Assembly: GCA_010032545.1 (NCBI GenBank)
Contig: RGPT01000014.1
Coordinates: 1-34,529 of the forward strand
Origin: Alphaproteobacteria bacterium
GTDB taxonomy: Bacteria; Pseudomonadota; Alphaproteobacteria; Reyranellales; Reyranellaceae
Direction: 5' to 3'
DNA length: 34,529 nt
A program made the position numbers and the translations under genes. The notes beneath the pieces were generated by a model that was not told where the DNA came from, did not search any database, and saw only the letters and a program-made list of their open reading frames with translations. This document shows positions 28,148 through 34,529 of the stretch, piece by piece. Each line of letters begins with the position of its first letter. Within the stretch, counting starts at the first letter, position 1.

Positions 28148-29239
28148 ATGACGGTCACGATCGGGGCGAAGGCGCTGGAAGCCTTCGTCGGGGACATCTT
28201 TGCCTCGGCGGGATGTTCGCCGGAGGAGGGCGCTCGCATCGGCCGCTATCTCGTCAGTGCCAATCTTTCCGGCCACGACAGCCACGGCGTCGTGCGGGTG
28301 CCACGCTACGCCATCCAGAAGAAGAACGGGACCGTGGTGCCGGACGTCACGGTCGAGGTCGTGATCGACACGCCTGTGATCGCCGTCGTCGACGGCAAGT
28401 ATGGCTTCGGCCAGACGGTGACGCCGCAGGCGGTGCGCATTGGCATCGAGAAATGCCTCAAGAATGGCCTCTCCGCCGTCACCTTGCGCAACGCCGGCCA
28501 CGTCGGCCGGGTCGGCGACTGGGCCGAGATGGCGGCGGAAGCCGGCCTCGTTTCGATCCACTTCGTGAACGCCGCAGGCAGCGTCCTCGTGGCGCCCTAC
28601 GGCGGTGTCGAGCGGCGCTTCTCGACGGCGCCCTACTGCGTCGGCATTCCGCGGCCCGGGCAGGATCCGCTGGTCCTCGACTTCGCGACCTCGATCGTGG
28701 CGGAGGGCAAGGTGCTGGTGGCGAGCCAGGGCGGCAAGAAGGTGCCCGACGGCGCGCTGATCGGGCCCGACGGCAAGCCCAGCGCCGACCCGCACCTGCT
28801 CTACGGCGACTACACGCCGACCGGCCCGCGCGAGCATGCCAAGGGCACCGGCGCCATCCAGGCATTCGGCGACCACAAGGGCTCCGGCCTCGCCTTCATG
28901 TGCGAGATGCTGGGGGGCTCGCTCAGCGGCAATGGCGCCACCGATCCCAAGCGCGGTCGCTTCGCCAACGGCATGCTGTCGTTCTACGTCGATCCCAAGG
29001 TCTTCGATCCGGCCGGCTTCTTCCCGGCCGACATCGCCAGGTACGTGGCCTTCGTGAAGAGCTCGAAGCCAGCTGGTGCGGGCAGCGAAGTGCTGGTGCC
29101 CGGCGAGCCGGAATCCCGGACACGGGCCAAGCGCCTGTCCGAGGGTGTGCCGCTGCCCGACGACACCTGGGCCGCCATCGTCGAGACGGCGCGCGGCGTC
29201 GGCCTCGACGAGCGGCGCATTCAGCTCGCCACGATGTAG
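28148..29239 (+). CDS. LDH2/malate dehydrogenase family oxidoreductase
   Basis: The 363-aa protein belongs to the LDH2 family (malate, ureidoglycolate, 2,3-diketo-L-gulonate and related 2-hydroxyacid dehydrogenases), whose NAD(P) fold differs from classical Rossmann enzymes. The family blocks are NLSGHDSHGVVRVP, VDGKYGFGQ, the active-site histidine in RNAGHVGRVGDWAE, the phosphate-binding DFATS, and GDHKGSGLAFMCEMLGG. As the last gene of the transporter operon it suggests the pathway passes through a 2-hydroxy or 2-keto acid, for example a sugar acid. The gene is intact. It ends 3 bp before the convergent membrane-protein gene. Confidence 0.92.
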   Translation: MTVTIGAKALEAFVGDIFASAGCSPEEGARIGRYLVSANLSGHDSHGVVRVPRYAIQKKNGTVVPDVTVEVVIDTPVIAVVDGKYGFGQTVTPQAVRIGIEKCLKNGLSAVTLRNAGHVGRVGDWAEMAAEAGLVSIHFVNAAGSVLVAPYGGVERRFSTAPYCVGIPRPGQDPLVLDFATSIVAEGKVLVASQGGKKVPDGALIGPDGKPSADPHLLYGDYTPTGPREHAKGTGAIQAFGDHKGSGLAFMCEMLGGSLSGNGATDPKRGRFANGMLSFYVDPKVFDPAGFFPADIARYVAFVKSSKPAGAGSEVLVPGEPESRTRAKRLSEGVPLPDDTWAAIVETARGVGLDERRIQLATM

Positions 29240-29242
29240 CCT

Positions 29243-30907
29243 TCAGCGGCCCGGTGCGCGACGGAGCCGGTGGAACGGCCCGGCAACCGGATCGTCGAAG
29301 GCGAGCGTCGCTGCATAGTCCGCGTGCAGCATGCGCTGCAGGGCGGCGAGCTTGAGGCCGTCGGCAATCATGCCGGTCTCGGTTTCGAGCTGCCTGAGTT
29401 CCATCGGCCAGAGCCTGGCGATGAACACGTCGTAGCCGAGGTCGAGGGCGCGATCGATCTGTCGGCGGAGGTCGGCGACGTGGGCCTCGGTGGTCCACTC
29501 CGGATGCCGCAGCACCTGGCTGGTGAAGCCGATCCACTTGAATTTCGGCAAGGCCTGTGGCGCCGGACCGAGGGCCGCGATGCCCGGTTCCGCGGGACCC
29601 CAGTGCAGCGAGGCGTAGATCATCGACCAGTCGAAATCATGCAGGACGAACACGCTGCGCGCCGGATCGGCCCGCGTCTCCAGACGCTCGATCGCCTGCT
29701 GCCACCGGCTGTCGAGGCCGCGCAGCGGCGCCAGGCTCCAGACATTGTAGGCGAGCAGCGCCACCGACAGGCCCCCCAGCGCCGCGAGTCCGTTGCGTCC
29801 CCAGCGCCGCCGGGCCGCCACCAGGACCAGCGCCCAGGCCGGCGTCAGCCAGGCCATGACGTTGATCTGCATCTGCGGATCCTGCGGCTGGGAATAGAGA
29901 TTGAACACCGAGCCGGCGGCGAAGGTGATGCCGAAGACCGCGGCAAGTGCTCGGGCCCGGCTGTCGTGGCGTGCGCGCCACAGCATTGGACCAGCCACGG
30001 CAGCGATGGCCAGCATCCAGACCGTCGCGGTGTAGCGCCAGATGTCCCAGCCCGGAATGCCCGGGATGGCCGCCACGCCGGCGCCCAGCAGGTAGGCCAC
30101 CATGCCGTCCCACAGGTAGCCGACCTTGGGCCAGGTGAAGCCCGCCCAGACCGAGCGCACGGCCTTGCCCGTCCAGAGGAGATCGAACGGGCCGACGGCG
30201 CCGTTGTGGCCGTGCCAGGCTGCAGCTGCAACGCCTGCCGTCGCGACCATGGTGGCCAGGAACAGCGCGATCCAGCCCAGCCGTGCTACCGGCCGCCGCT
30301 CGCAGAGCCAGAGCGCCGCCAGCATCGCGGGCAGGGTGGGAAACATCAGCCGCCACTCGAACAGCCATGCGATCGAGAACAGCACGGCCACCGCCACCAC
30401 GCGCGGAGCTGTCGGCCGCGCGAACCAGACGGCGCCCAGCGCCATCGATGCGAACAGCAGCGTGTAGGACGGCAGGATGTCCTCGTTCACGATGGCGAGG
30501 AACATCACGAAGCTCGACGCGATGTGGAACAGCGCCGCGAGCAGCGCCACCAGCCGCTCGCCCGTGAGGGTGCGCACCATCAAGTAGACGGCGCACAGAC
30601 AGAGGCTGCAGCTCACCGCGTTCAGGATGGTGATCTGCCGCCGTGGATCGCCGGCGAACACACCCAGCAGATCGAGCCCTCGGCACAACGCGCCGTAGAC
30701 CGGATAGAACAGATAGTTCGACGGATAGAGCGGCGCGTGCGCCGGGTCGACCACCCACGGCTTCAGCTCGAGGCTCTTGAACACGCCGTTGCCGGTGAGG
30801 CCGCCCTGGGCATTGTCGAACCACAGGATGAGCGCGATCAGCAGCGCGCTGCCGCCGATCGCCAGAAGGGCGAGATCGGCCGCATAGCCCCCTTTTGGGG
30901 ATGCCAT
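29243..30907 (-). CDS. Polytopic membrane protein, glycosyltransferase-C-like topology, unknown function
   Basis: The 554-aa protein has roughly ten or more hydrophobic helices, beginning ALLAIGGSALLIALILWF and including LVALLAALFHIASSFVMFLAI, VVAVAVLFSIAWLFEW and NGLAALGGLSVALLAYNVW. A soluble C-terminal part of about 140 residues follows. The luminal-type loop after TM1 with paired acidic/aromatic residues and the overall layout resemble GT-C dolichyl- or polyprenyl-phosphate-sugar-dependent transferases. I see no diagnostic motif, so the function is open. The ATG at 30907 was preferred over TTG/GTG codons upstream (to 30943) because a typical short basic start precedes TM1. It stands next to tRNA-Glu, with no operon partners. 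Confidence 0.8.
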   Translation of the reverse strand: MASPKGGYAADLALLAIGGSALLIALILWFDNAQGGLTGNGVFKSLELKPWVVDPAHAPLYPSNYLFYPVYGALCRGLDLLGVFAGDPRRQITILNAVSCSLCLCAVYLMVRTLTGERLVALLAALFHIASSFVMFLAIVNEDILPSYTLLFASMALGAVWFARPTAPRVVAVAVLFSIAWLFEWRLMFPTLPAMLAALWLCERRPVARLGWIALFLATMVATAGVAAAAWHGHNGAVGPFDLLWTGKAVRSVWAGFTWPKVGYLWDGMVAYLLGAGVAAIPGIPGWDIWRYTATVWMLAIAAVAGPMLWRARHDSRARALAAVFGITFAAGSVFNLYSQPQDPQMQINVMAWLTPAWALVLVAARRRWGRNGLAALGGLSVALLAYNVWSLAPLRGLDSRWQQAIERLETRADPARSVFVLHDFDWSMIYASLHWGPAEPGIAALGPAPQALPKFKWIGFTSQVLRHPEWTTEAHVADLRRQIDRALDLGYDVFIARLWPMELRQLETETGMIADGLKLAALQRMLHADYAATLAFDDPVAGPFHRLRRAPGR

Positions 30908-30972
30908 GGGCGATGATCTGGTGGAGCCGGTGGCGAAGACCAAGGAAATACTATCCGCTTGCGCGCTCGCCT

Positions 30973-31048
30973 TGGCGCTCCCTACGGGATTCGAACCCGT
31001 GTTTTAGCCTTGAGAGGGCCACGTCCTAGGCCTCTAGACGAAGGGAGC
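30973..31048 (-). tRNA. tRNA-Glu (anticodon CTC)
   Basis: The minus strand folds as a full cloverleaf: acceptor GCTCCCT/AGGGAGC, D arm GTCTAGAGGCCTAGGAC (as in E. coli tRNA-Glu), anticodon loop CTCTCAA with CTC at 34-36, a 4-nt variable region, T arm ACGGG-TTCGAAT-CCCGT, discriminator G and an encoded CCA. It reads GAG codons, which are frequent in this GC-rich genome. Confidence 0.97.
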
Positions 31049-31064
31049 TAAGGGCCGGACGCGA

Positions 31065-31093
31065 CAGATAGTCGAATGGCCCTGCCGGTGCAA
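31065..31093 (-). promoter_or_regulatory. Promoter of tRNA-Glu
   Basis: On the minus strand, TTGCAC (31093-31088) and TATCTG (31070-31065) are separated by 17 bp, 16 nt upstream of the mature tRNA 5' end. Boxes, spacing and position all fit a sigma-70-type promoter. Confidence 0.6.
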
Positions 31094-31116
31094 CCCCTCC
31101 CGCTGCCAGGAGCCGG

Positions 31117-32121
31117 TCAGCCGGGTTTGCGGCCGGTAATCCGGGACAGGACGCCGGGCACGAAGGGGTGAACGGCGACGCCGGCGAAGCCTGCACCCTG
31201 CAGATAGCCCTTCACCTCCGATTCGGTATGGGCAAGGCCGGTGCTGTGCTGGATCGCCTCGTTGAGGCCCCACAGCGCGGCGGAGAGCGGACCGCGCCGG
31301 TCGTCGTGCAGGGTCTCGCCGATCAGATGCATCTCGCCACCGGGGACGAGGGCGGCAAAGGCCTTGCCGACGACGAGCCGGATCAGGTCGGGCTCGTACT
31401 GCGGCAGGTTGCTGGCCATCACCACGACATCGACGCCCTGCGGGAACTCGGTGCGGGTGAAGTCGCCGGGCAAGGTCGTGACGCGGTCGTCGGCGTTGTT
31501 GGCGGCGATGTACTCCTTTGCCACCACGGCCACCGGCGGCAGGTCGAGCAAGATTGCCTTCAGGCCCGGGAACGTCTGTGTCGCCACGATGCTGTAGGCG
31601 CCCGAGCCGCCGCCGAGATCGAGCAGCAGCTTGCGGCCTTTCAGATCGACGCTGCGGCTGAAGAGACGGGCAGCGCCCATGCCGATGGAGTAGGTGGCGG
31701 CGTGGTAGCGCCGCGCGTCCTCGACCGTGAAGTCGACATAGGCGCCAAGCCGGTTCTCCTCGGGCTTGCGCAGCCTCGTCGACAGCTCGCCGAAAGCGGC
31801 CCAGCGCGGCTTGGTGAACAGGATCCAGGGGCCGGCGTAACGGTCGCTGTCCTTCACCAGGAAGCGCTCGACGTCGGCGGCGTTGGCGAAGCGATCACCG
31901 TCGCGGGTGAGCAGGGTCATGGCGACCAGCACGGTCAGCAGGCGTTCGGCGTTGCGCTCGGAAATGCCCACGGCCTTGGCCACGGATGCGATCGTGTCCT
32001 GGCCATGGGCGATGGCGGTAAAAACTTCCAGTTCGACCGCGGCCATCAGGGCCGCACTTTCCCAATAGGCCTGCGCCATCTTCTGCAGGCGCGTCGTATC
32101 GAGGCGCGGTTTCTCGGCCAT
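31117..32121 (-). CDS. O-methyltransferase-fold SAM-dependent protein with atypical active site
   Basis: The 334-aa protein has the two-domain layout of small-molecule (acetylserotonin/plant-type) O-methyltransferases. An N-terminal winged-helix dimerisation domain (MAQAYWESAALMAAVELEVF, SVAKAVGISERNAERLLTVL) precedes a Rossmann SAM-binding domain with LLLDLGGGSGAYS, ILLDLPPVA and LPGDFTR. Where classical members have the catalytic base in an LHDWxD motif, this protein reads NLPQYEPD, so that histidine is missing. LIGETLHDD follows as usual. The substrate is unknown. The start is ATG 32121, with AGGAGG 9 nt upstream. It is divergent from the adducin-like gene (83 bp between). Confidence 0.88.
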   Translation of the reverse strand: MAEKPRLDTTRLQKMAQAYWESAALMAAVELEVFTAIAHGQDTIASVAKAVGISERNAERLLTVLVAMTLLTRDGDRFANAADVERFLVKDSDRYAGPWILFTKPRWAAFGELSTRLRKPEENRLGAYVDFTVEDARRYHAATYSIGMGAARLFSRSVDLKGRKLLLDLGGGSGAYSIVATQTFPGLKAILLDLPPVAVVAKEYIAANNADDRVTTLPGDFTRTEFPQGVDVVVMASNLPQYEPDLIRLVVGKAFAALVPGGEMHLIGETLHDDRRGPLSAALWGLNEAIQHSTGLAHTESEVKGYLQGAGFAGVAVHPFVPGVLSRITGRKPG

Positions 32122-32204
32122 TTGGGGGATCCTCCTTTGTTGCCGGATCATACCGCTCGGGCCTAAGCTTGCCTCTCGCCTGTTTCCGCCGGGAGGAACC
32201 GCCC

Positions 32205-33005
32205 ATGGACATGCATATCGCCCAGGACCTGCCGCTCACCGGCATCGACGTGCAATCGCTGCCGCCGGCCGAGGCCGAGGCGGTGCTGCGCCGCCAGCTC
32301 GCCGCGGCCTACCGGCTGGTCGACTATTTTGGCTGGACCGAGCTGATCTACGGCCATCTCACCGCGCGCGTGCCGGGCGAGCAACCGCACTTCCTGATCA
32401 ATCCGTTCGGCCTCAACTACGACGAGGTCACGGCCTCGAACCTGGTGAAGATCGACCTCGACGGCAACGTCATCGGCAAGTCGGACTATCCGGTGAACTA
32501 CGCGGGCTTTGTCATCCATTCGGCGGTCCACATGGCCCACGCCGCGCGCCACAAGGTCGTGATGCACACCCATACCCGCGCCGGCATGGCAGTATGCGCC
32601 ATCAAGGAAGGGCTGTTGCCGATCTCGATGTCGGCCACCACCTTCCACGGCAAGCTCTCGTATCACGACTACGAGGGCCCCAGTCTCGACCTCGACGAGC
32701 GCGGCCGGCTGCTCGAGAACCTGGGGGACAACCAGGCCATGATGCTGCGCAACCACGGCATCCTGACCACCGGCCGTACCGTGCCCGAGGCGTTCATCCG
32801 GCTCTATCGCCTCGAGCGCGCCTGCCAGATCCAGCTCGATGCCGGGGCGGCCGGCACCCTCAACATCCTGGGCGACAATCTCGCTGCCAAGTCGGGGGCC
32901 GACGTCGATGGCTTCTCGGAAAAGGGGGGCGGCGCCATCGGCGATCTCGAGTTCGCGGCGCTGATCCGCAAGATCGACAAGACCGATACGAGCTGGCGGC
33001 ACTAG
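32205..33005 (+). CDS. Class II aldolase/adducin-head family protein
   Basis: The 266-aa protein has the class II aldolase fold with zinc-ligand motif HTHTRAGMAVCAIKEGLLPIS and third histidine in LRNHGILTTGRTVPEAF. True fuculose/rhamnulose aldolases have a catalytic Glu in a PSSE-type segment. Here the corresponding stretch is NYAGFVIHSAVHMA, as in the head domain of adducins and many bacterial family members, so aldol cleavage is doubtful. HGKLSYHDYEG further supports the adducin-like branch. The ATG at 32205, not 32169, is chosen because GGGAGGA sits just before it. It is divergent from the methyltransferase gene. The role is unknown. Confidence 0.88.
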   Translation: MDMHIAQDLPLTGIDVQSLPPAEAEAVLRRQLAAAYRLVDYFGWTELIYGHLTARVPGEQPHFLINPFGLNYDEVTASNLVKIDLDGNVIGKSDYPVNYAGFVIHSAVHMAHAARHKVVMHTHTRAGMAVCAIKEGLLPISMSATTFHGKLSYHDYEGPSLDLDERGRLLENLGDNQAMMLRNHGILTTGRTVPEAFIRLYRLERACQIQLDAGAAGTLNILGDNLAAKSGADVDGFSEKGGGAIGDLEFAALIRKIDKTDTSWRH

Positions 33006-33011
33006 CTCGGG

Positions 33012-33530
33012 TTATCGGCGCAGCTTGAAGAGTCCGCGAAGCGTTTCGTTCGGGAAGTCGCGCTTCGAAGCGATGTCGTAGATGCGCCACCCCGCCGGCG
33101 TCTGCACCAGATCGATGGTGAGCTGCCGGCGATCGACGCCATGGGCCGGCGATTGAATGACGAAGGCGACGGCACCTACAGCCTTGCTGCCGCTTACAAC
33201 AACGTTGATGGCGAGATCGGTAATCGGGTCGGGGCCATCGGCATCGAGGAAGGCATCGCCACTGAGCGTCGGCACTTCGCCCTTGCGCTCGGCTTGCCTG
33301 AAATCCCGGTCGATGGCCTGGAACAGGTCCGGCACGAATATCTCCGCGTATTTCGCAGCGGACGGTCCCTCGTAGCCTTTGCGCAGGTAGGGACGATACA
33401 CGCCATCGAGGAAGGCCTGAGCGGTGGCGGGTTGCTGGGCCGAGGCCGTGTGGACGAAGAGGCCACCGAGAAGCCCCGCCAGCATGCATCGCCTCGGGAT
33501 CGAGTTGGGGTTCAGGGCATCCACGCGCAT
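33012..33530 (-). CDS. Secreted DUF3828 domain-containing protein
   Basis: The 172-aa protein has a signal peptide (basic IPRRC, hydrophobic MLAGLLGGLFVHTA, cleavage near SAQQ) and a small alpha/beta domain with the DUF3828 pattern: VYRPYLRKGYEG, FVPDLFQAIDRDFRQAER, LSGDAFLDADGPDPITDLAI and a late TPAGWRIYDIAS strand. This resembles NTF2-like or lumicin-type periplasmic folds. No catalytic motif is visible and the function is unknown. It is convergent with the adducin-like gene (6 bp between stops) and lies downstream of the molybdoenzyme gene, with 60 bp between, so it may be co-transcribed with it. Confidence 0.82.
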   Translation of the reverse strand: MRVDALNPNSIPRRCMLAGLLGGLFVHTASAQQPATAQAFLDGVYRPYLRKGYEGPSAAKYAEIFVPDLFQAIDRDFRQAERKGEVPTLSGDAFLDADGPDPITDLAINVVVSGSKAVGAVAFVIQSPAHGVDRRQLTIDLVQTPAGWRIYDIASKRDFPNETLRGLFKLRR

Positions 33531-33590
33531 GTTCCGGCGTCGCTAGGGCATGACGCCGTGCGAGGCGCGGGGCACGTCGGCCGGCACCAT

Positions 33591-34529
33591 CTAGCGCGCC
33601 GCAAAATCCGGCAGCTTGTGCGCGGTGACCGCCGGCGCCGGCCCGTCGAAACGTTCGATCTCGACCAGGCAGGTCTGGGCGATGCAGCCTTGGCTCAGTT
33701 TCGACGCGCCGATGTCGAGGGTGAGCGCGTTGGGGTTGCCGTGCTTTTCCAGCGGCCGGTTGGAGCCTGAATCAGAGGGATCGAACCAGGCGCCGGTCGA
33801 GAGGCGCACGACACCCGGTCGGATGCGGTCGGAGAGGCGTGCGGCGGCGAGGCAGGCCCCGCGGTCGTTGAACACGCGCACCAGGTCGCCCGCGGCAATG
33901 CCGCGCGCGGCGGCGTCGCCCGGGTGCAGCGTGACCGGCTGGCGGCCCTTGATCTTGGTCGCGCGGGCGTGCGGGCTGTGGTCGAGCTGGCTGTGCAGCT
34001 TGTCGGTCGGCTGGTCCGACAGCATGTGCAGCGGAAAGCGCGCGGCAGTCTTCGAACCCAGCCATTCGATCGGCTCGAGCCACACCGCATGCGGCGGGCA
34101 GTCGTCGTAGCCGAACGAGGCGATCTTCTCGGAATGGATTTCGATCCGGCCCGACGGAGTCTTCAGCGGATGCGCGGCGGGATCGGCGCGGAACTTCGCC
34201 AGCATCACGGGATCGCGGTTCTCGCCCTTGGCTTCGGCGATGCCGGCCTCCCAGAATTCCTCGAAGGAGGGAATGGTGACACCGGCGGCGGCCGACTTCT
34301 CGCGCGACTGCGCATAGAGATGCGACAGCCACGCCATGGTGTCGCGGCCTTCGGTGTAGACGTCGCCCTGGCCCAGGCGCCGGGCGAGCTCGGAGAAGAT
34401 CCAGTAGTCGTCGCGCGCCTCGCCGATCGGCTCGCGCGCCTTCTTCATGGCGATCAGGAACGGCTCGCGGCTGCCGTAGCCGATGTCGGGGCGCTCCAGC
34501 GTGGTCGTGGCCGGCAGCACGATGTCGGC
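33591..34529 (-). CDS. Molybdopterin-dependent oxidoreductase, BisC/TorA/DMSO reductase type (partial, C-terminal part)
   Basis: The frame is open through the right edge, and codons upstream of the track's ATG read ADI before MLPATTTLER, a conserved internal block of this family, so the gene continues beyond the window. The visible 312 residues include GSREPFLIAMKK, the TPSGRIEIHSE motif, and the C-terminal molybdopterin-dinucleotide-binding barrel (LHMLSDQPTDKLHSQLDHSP, GDLVRVFNDRGACLAAA, GAWFDP). The family reduces S- or N-oxides such as biotin sulfoxide, methionine sulfoxide, DMSO or TMAO. The wording is closest to the BisC branch. The signal peptide and cofactor-ligating residue lie outside the window, so cell location cannot be judged. 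Confidence 0.92.
   Translation of the reverse strand, partial: ADIVLPATTTLERPDIGYGSREPFLIAMKKAREPIGEARDDYWIFSELARRLGQGDVYTEGRDTMAWLSHLYAQSREKSAAAGVTIPSFEEFWEAGIAEAKGENRDPVMLAKFRADPAAHPLKTPSGRIEIHSEKIASFGYDDCPPHAVWLEPIEWLGSKTAARFPLHMLSDQPTDKLHSQLDHSPHARATKIKGRQPVTLHPGDAAARGIAAGDLVRVFNDRGACLAAARLSDRIRPGVVRLSTGAWFDPSDSGSNRPLEKHGNPNALTLDIGASKLSQGCIAQTCLVEIERFDGPAPAVTAHKLPDFAAR

Noticed and set aside
30973-31048. tRNA-Glu as an integration site of a genomic island
   Set aside because: I see no integrase, no repeat of the tRNA 3' end nearby and no obvious composition break in flanking genes.

Overview
The window is GC-rich bacterial chromosome. It reads as an alphaproteobacterium, most likely a Rhodospirillales- or Reyranella-like lineage. 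The support is protein flavour plus gene order: tkt-gap, a DUF4164-like gene, zapA, a 6S RNA candidate, the 5-formyl-THF cyclo-ligase gene, then yebC-ruvCAB-ybgC-tolQRAB-pal-cpoB-tilS-ftsH-folP-glmM-thiD. I see no phage, transposon, CRISPR array or resistance island. The taxonomic call is inference; no search was run.

Layout. 1-1336: the start of an ABC-transporter ATPase gene running off the left edge, divergent from a GntR/FCD regulator. Two palindromes spaced 21 bp apart lie between them. 1348-4299 (minus): gap and tkt, the latter frameshifted. 4466-6612: a coiled-coil DUF4164-like protein, zapA, the 6S RNA candidate, and a damaged fusion of the cyclo-ligase gene with a YmdB-type phosphoesterase gene. 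6613-6914: a non-coding stretch with two tandem intrinsic terminators. 6915-20786: a long plus-strand housekeeping block for Holliday-junction processing (ruvCAB), the Tol-Pal envelope machine, tRNA-Ile lysidine synthetase, FtsH, folate, peptidoglycan-precursor and thiamine genes. 20773-22792 (minus): an alpha/beta hydrolase and an aminotransferase joined by a frame-shifting junction. 22981-29239: a probable six-gene operon of a CUT1-type sugar ABC importer (binding protein, two permeases, ATPase), a short-chain dehydrogenase and an LDH2-family dehydrogenase, which together suggest uptake and oxidation of one unidentified polyol, sugar or sugar acid. 29243-34529: a polytopic membrane protein, tRNA-Glu(CTC), a methyltransferase-fold protein, an adducin/class II aldolase-like protein, a secreted DUF3828 protein and the C-terminal part of a BisC/TorA-type molybdoenzyme.

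The most striking observation is that six loci between about 3.4 and 21.6 kb look as if 30-300 bp had been cut out: tkt, cyclo-ligase/ymdB, cpoB, tilS, thiD and aminotransferase/hydrolase. Four junctions break the frame and two keep it. The tilS scar removes the ATP-pyrophosphatase P-loop of a normally essential enzyme, so an assembly or consensus artefact is the first explanation to test. Real genome erosion is the second. Outside these scars the genes are full length and carry their family motifs.
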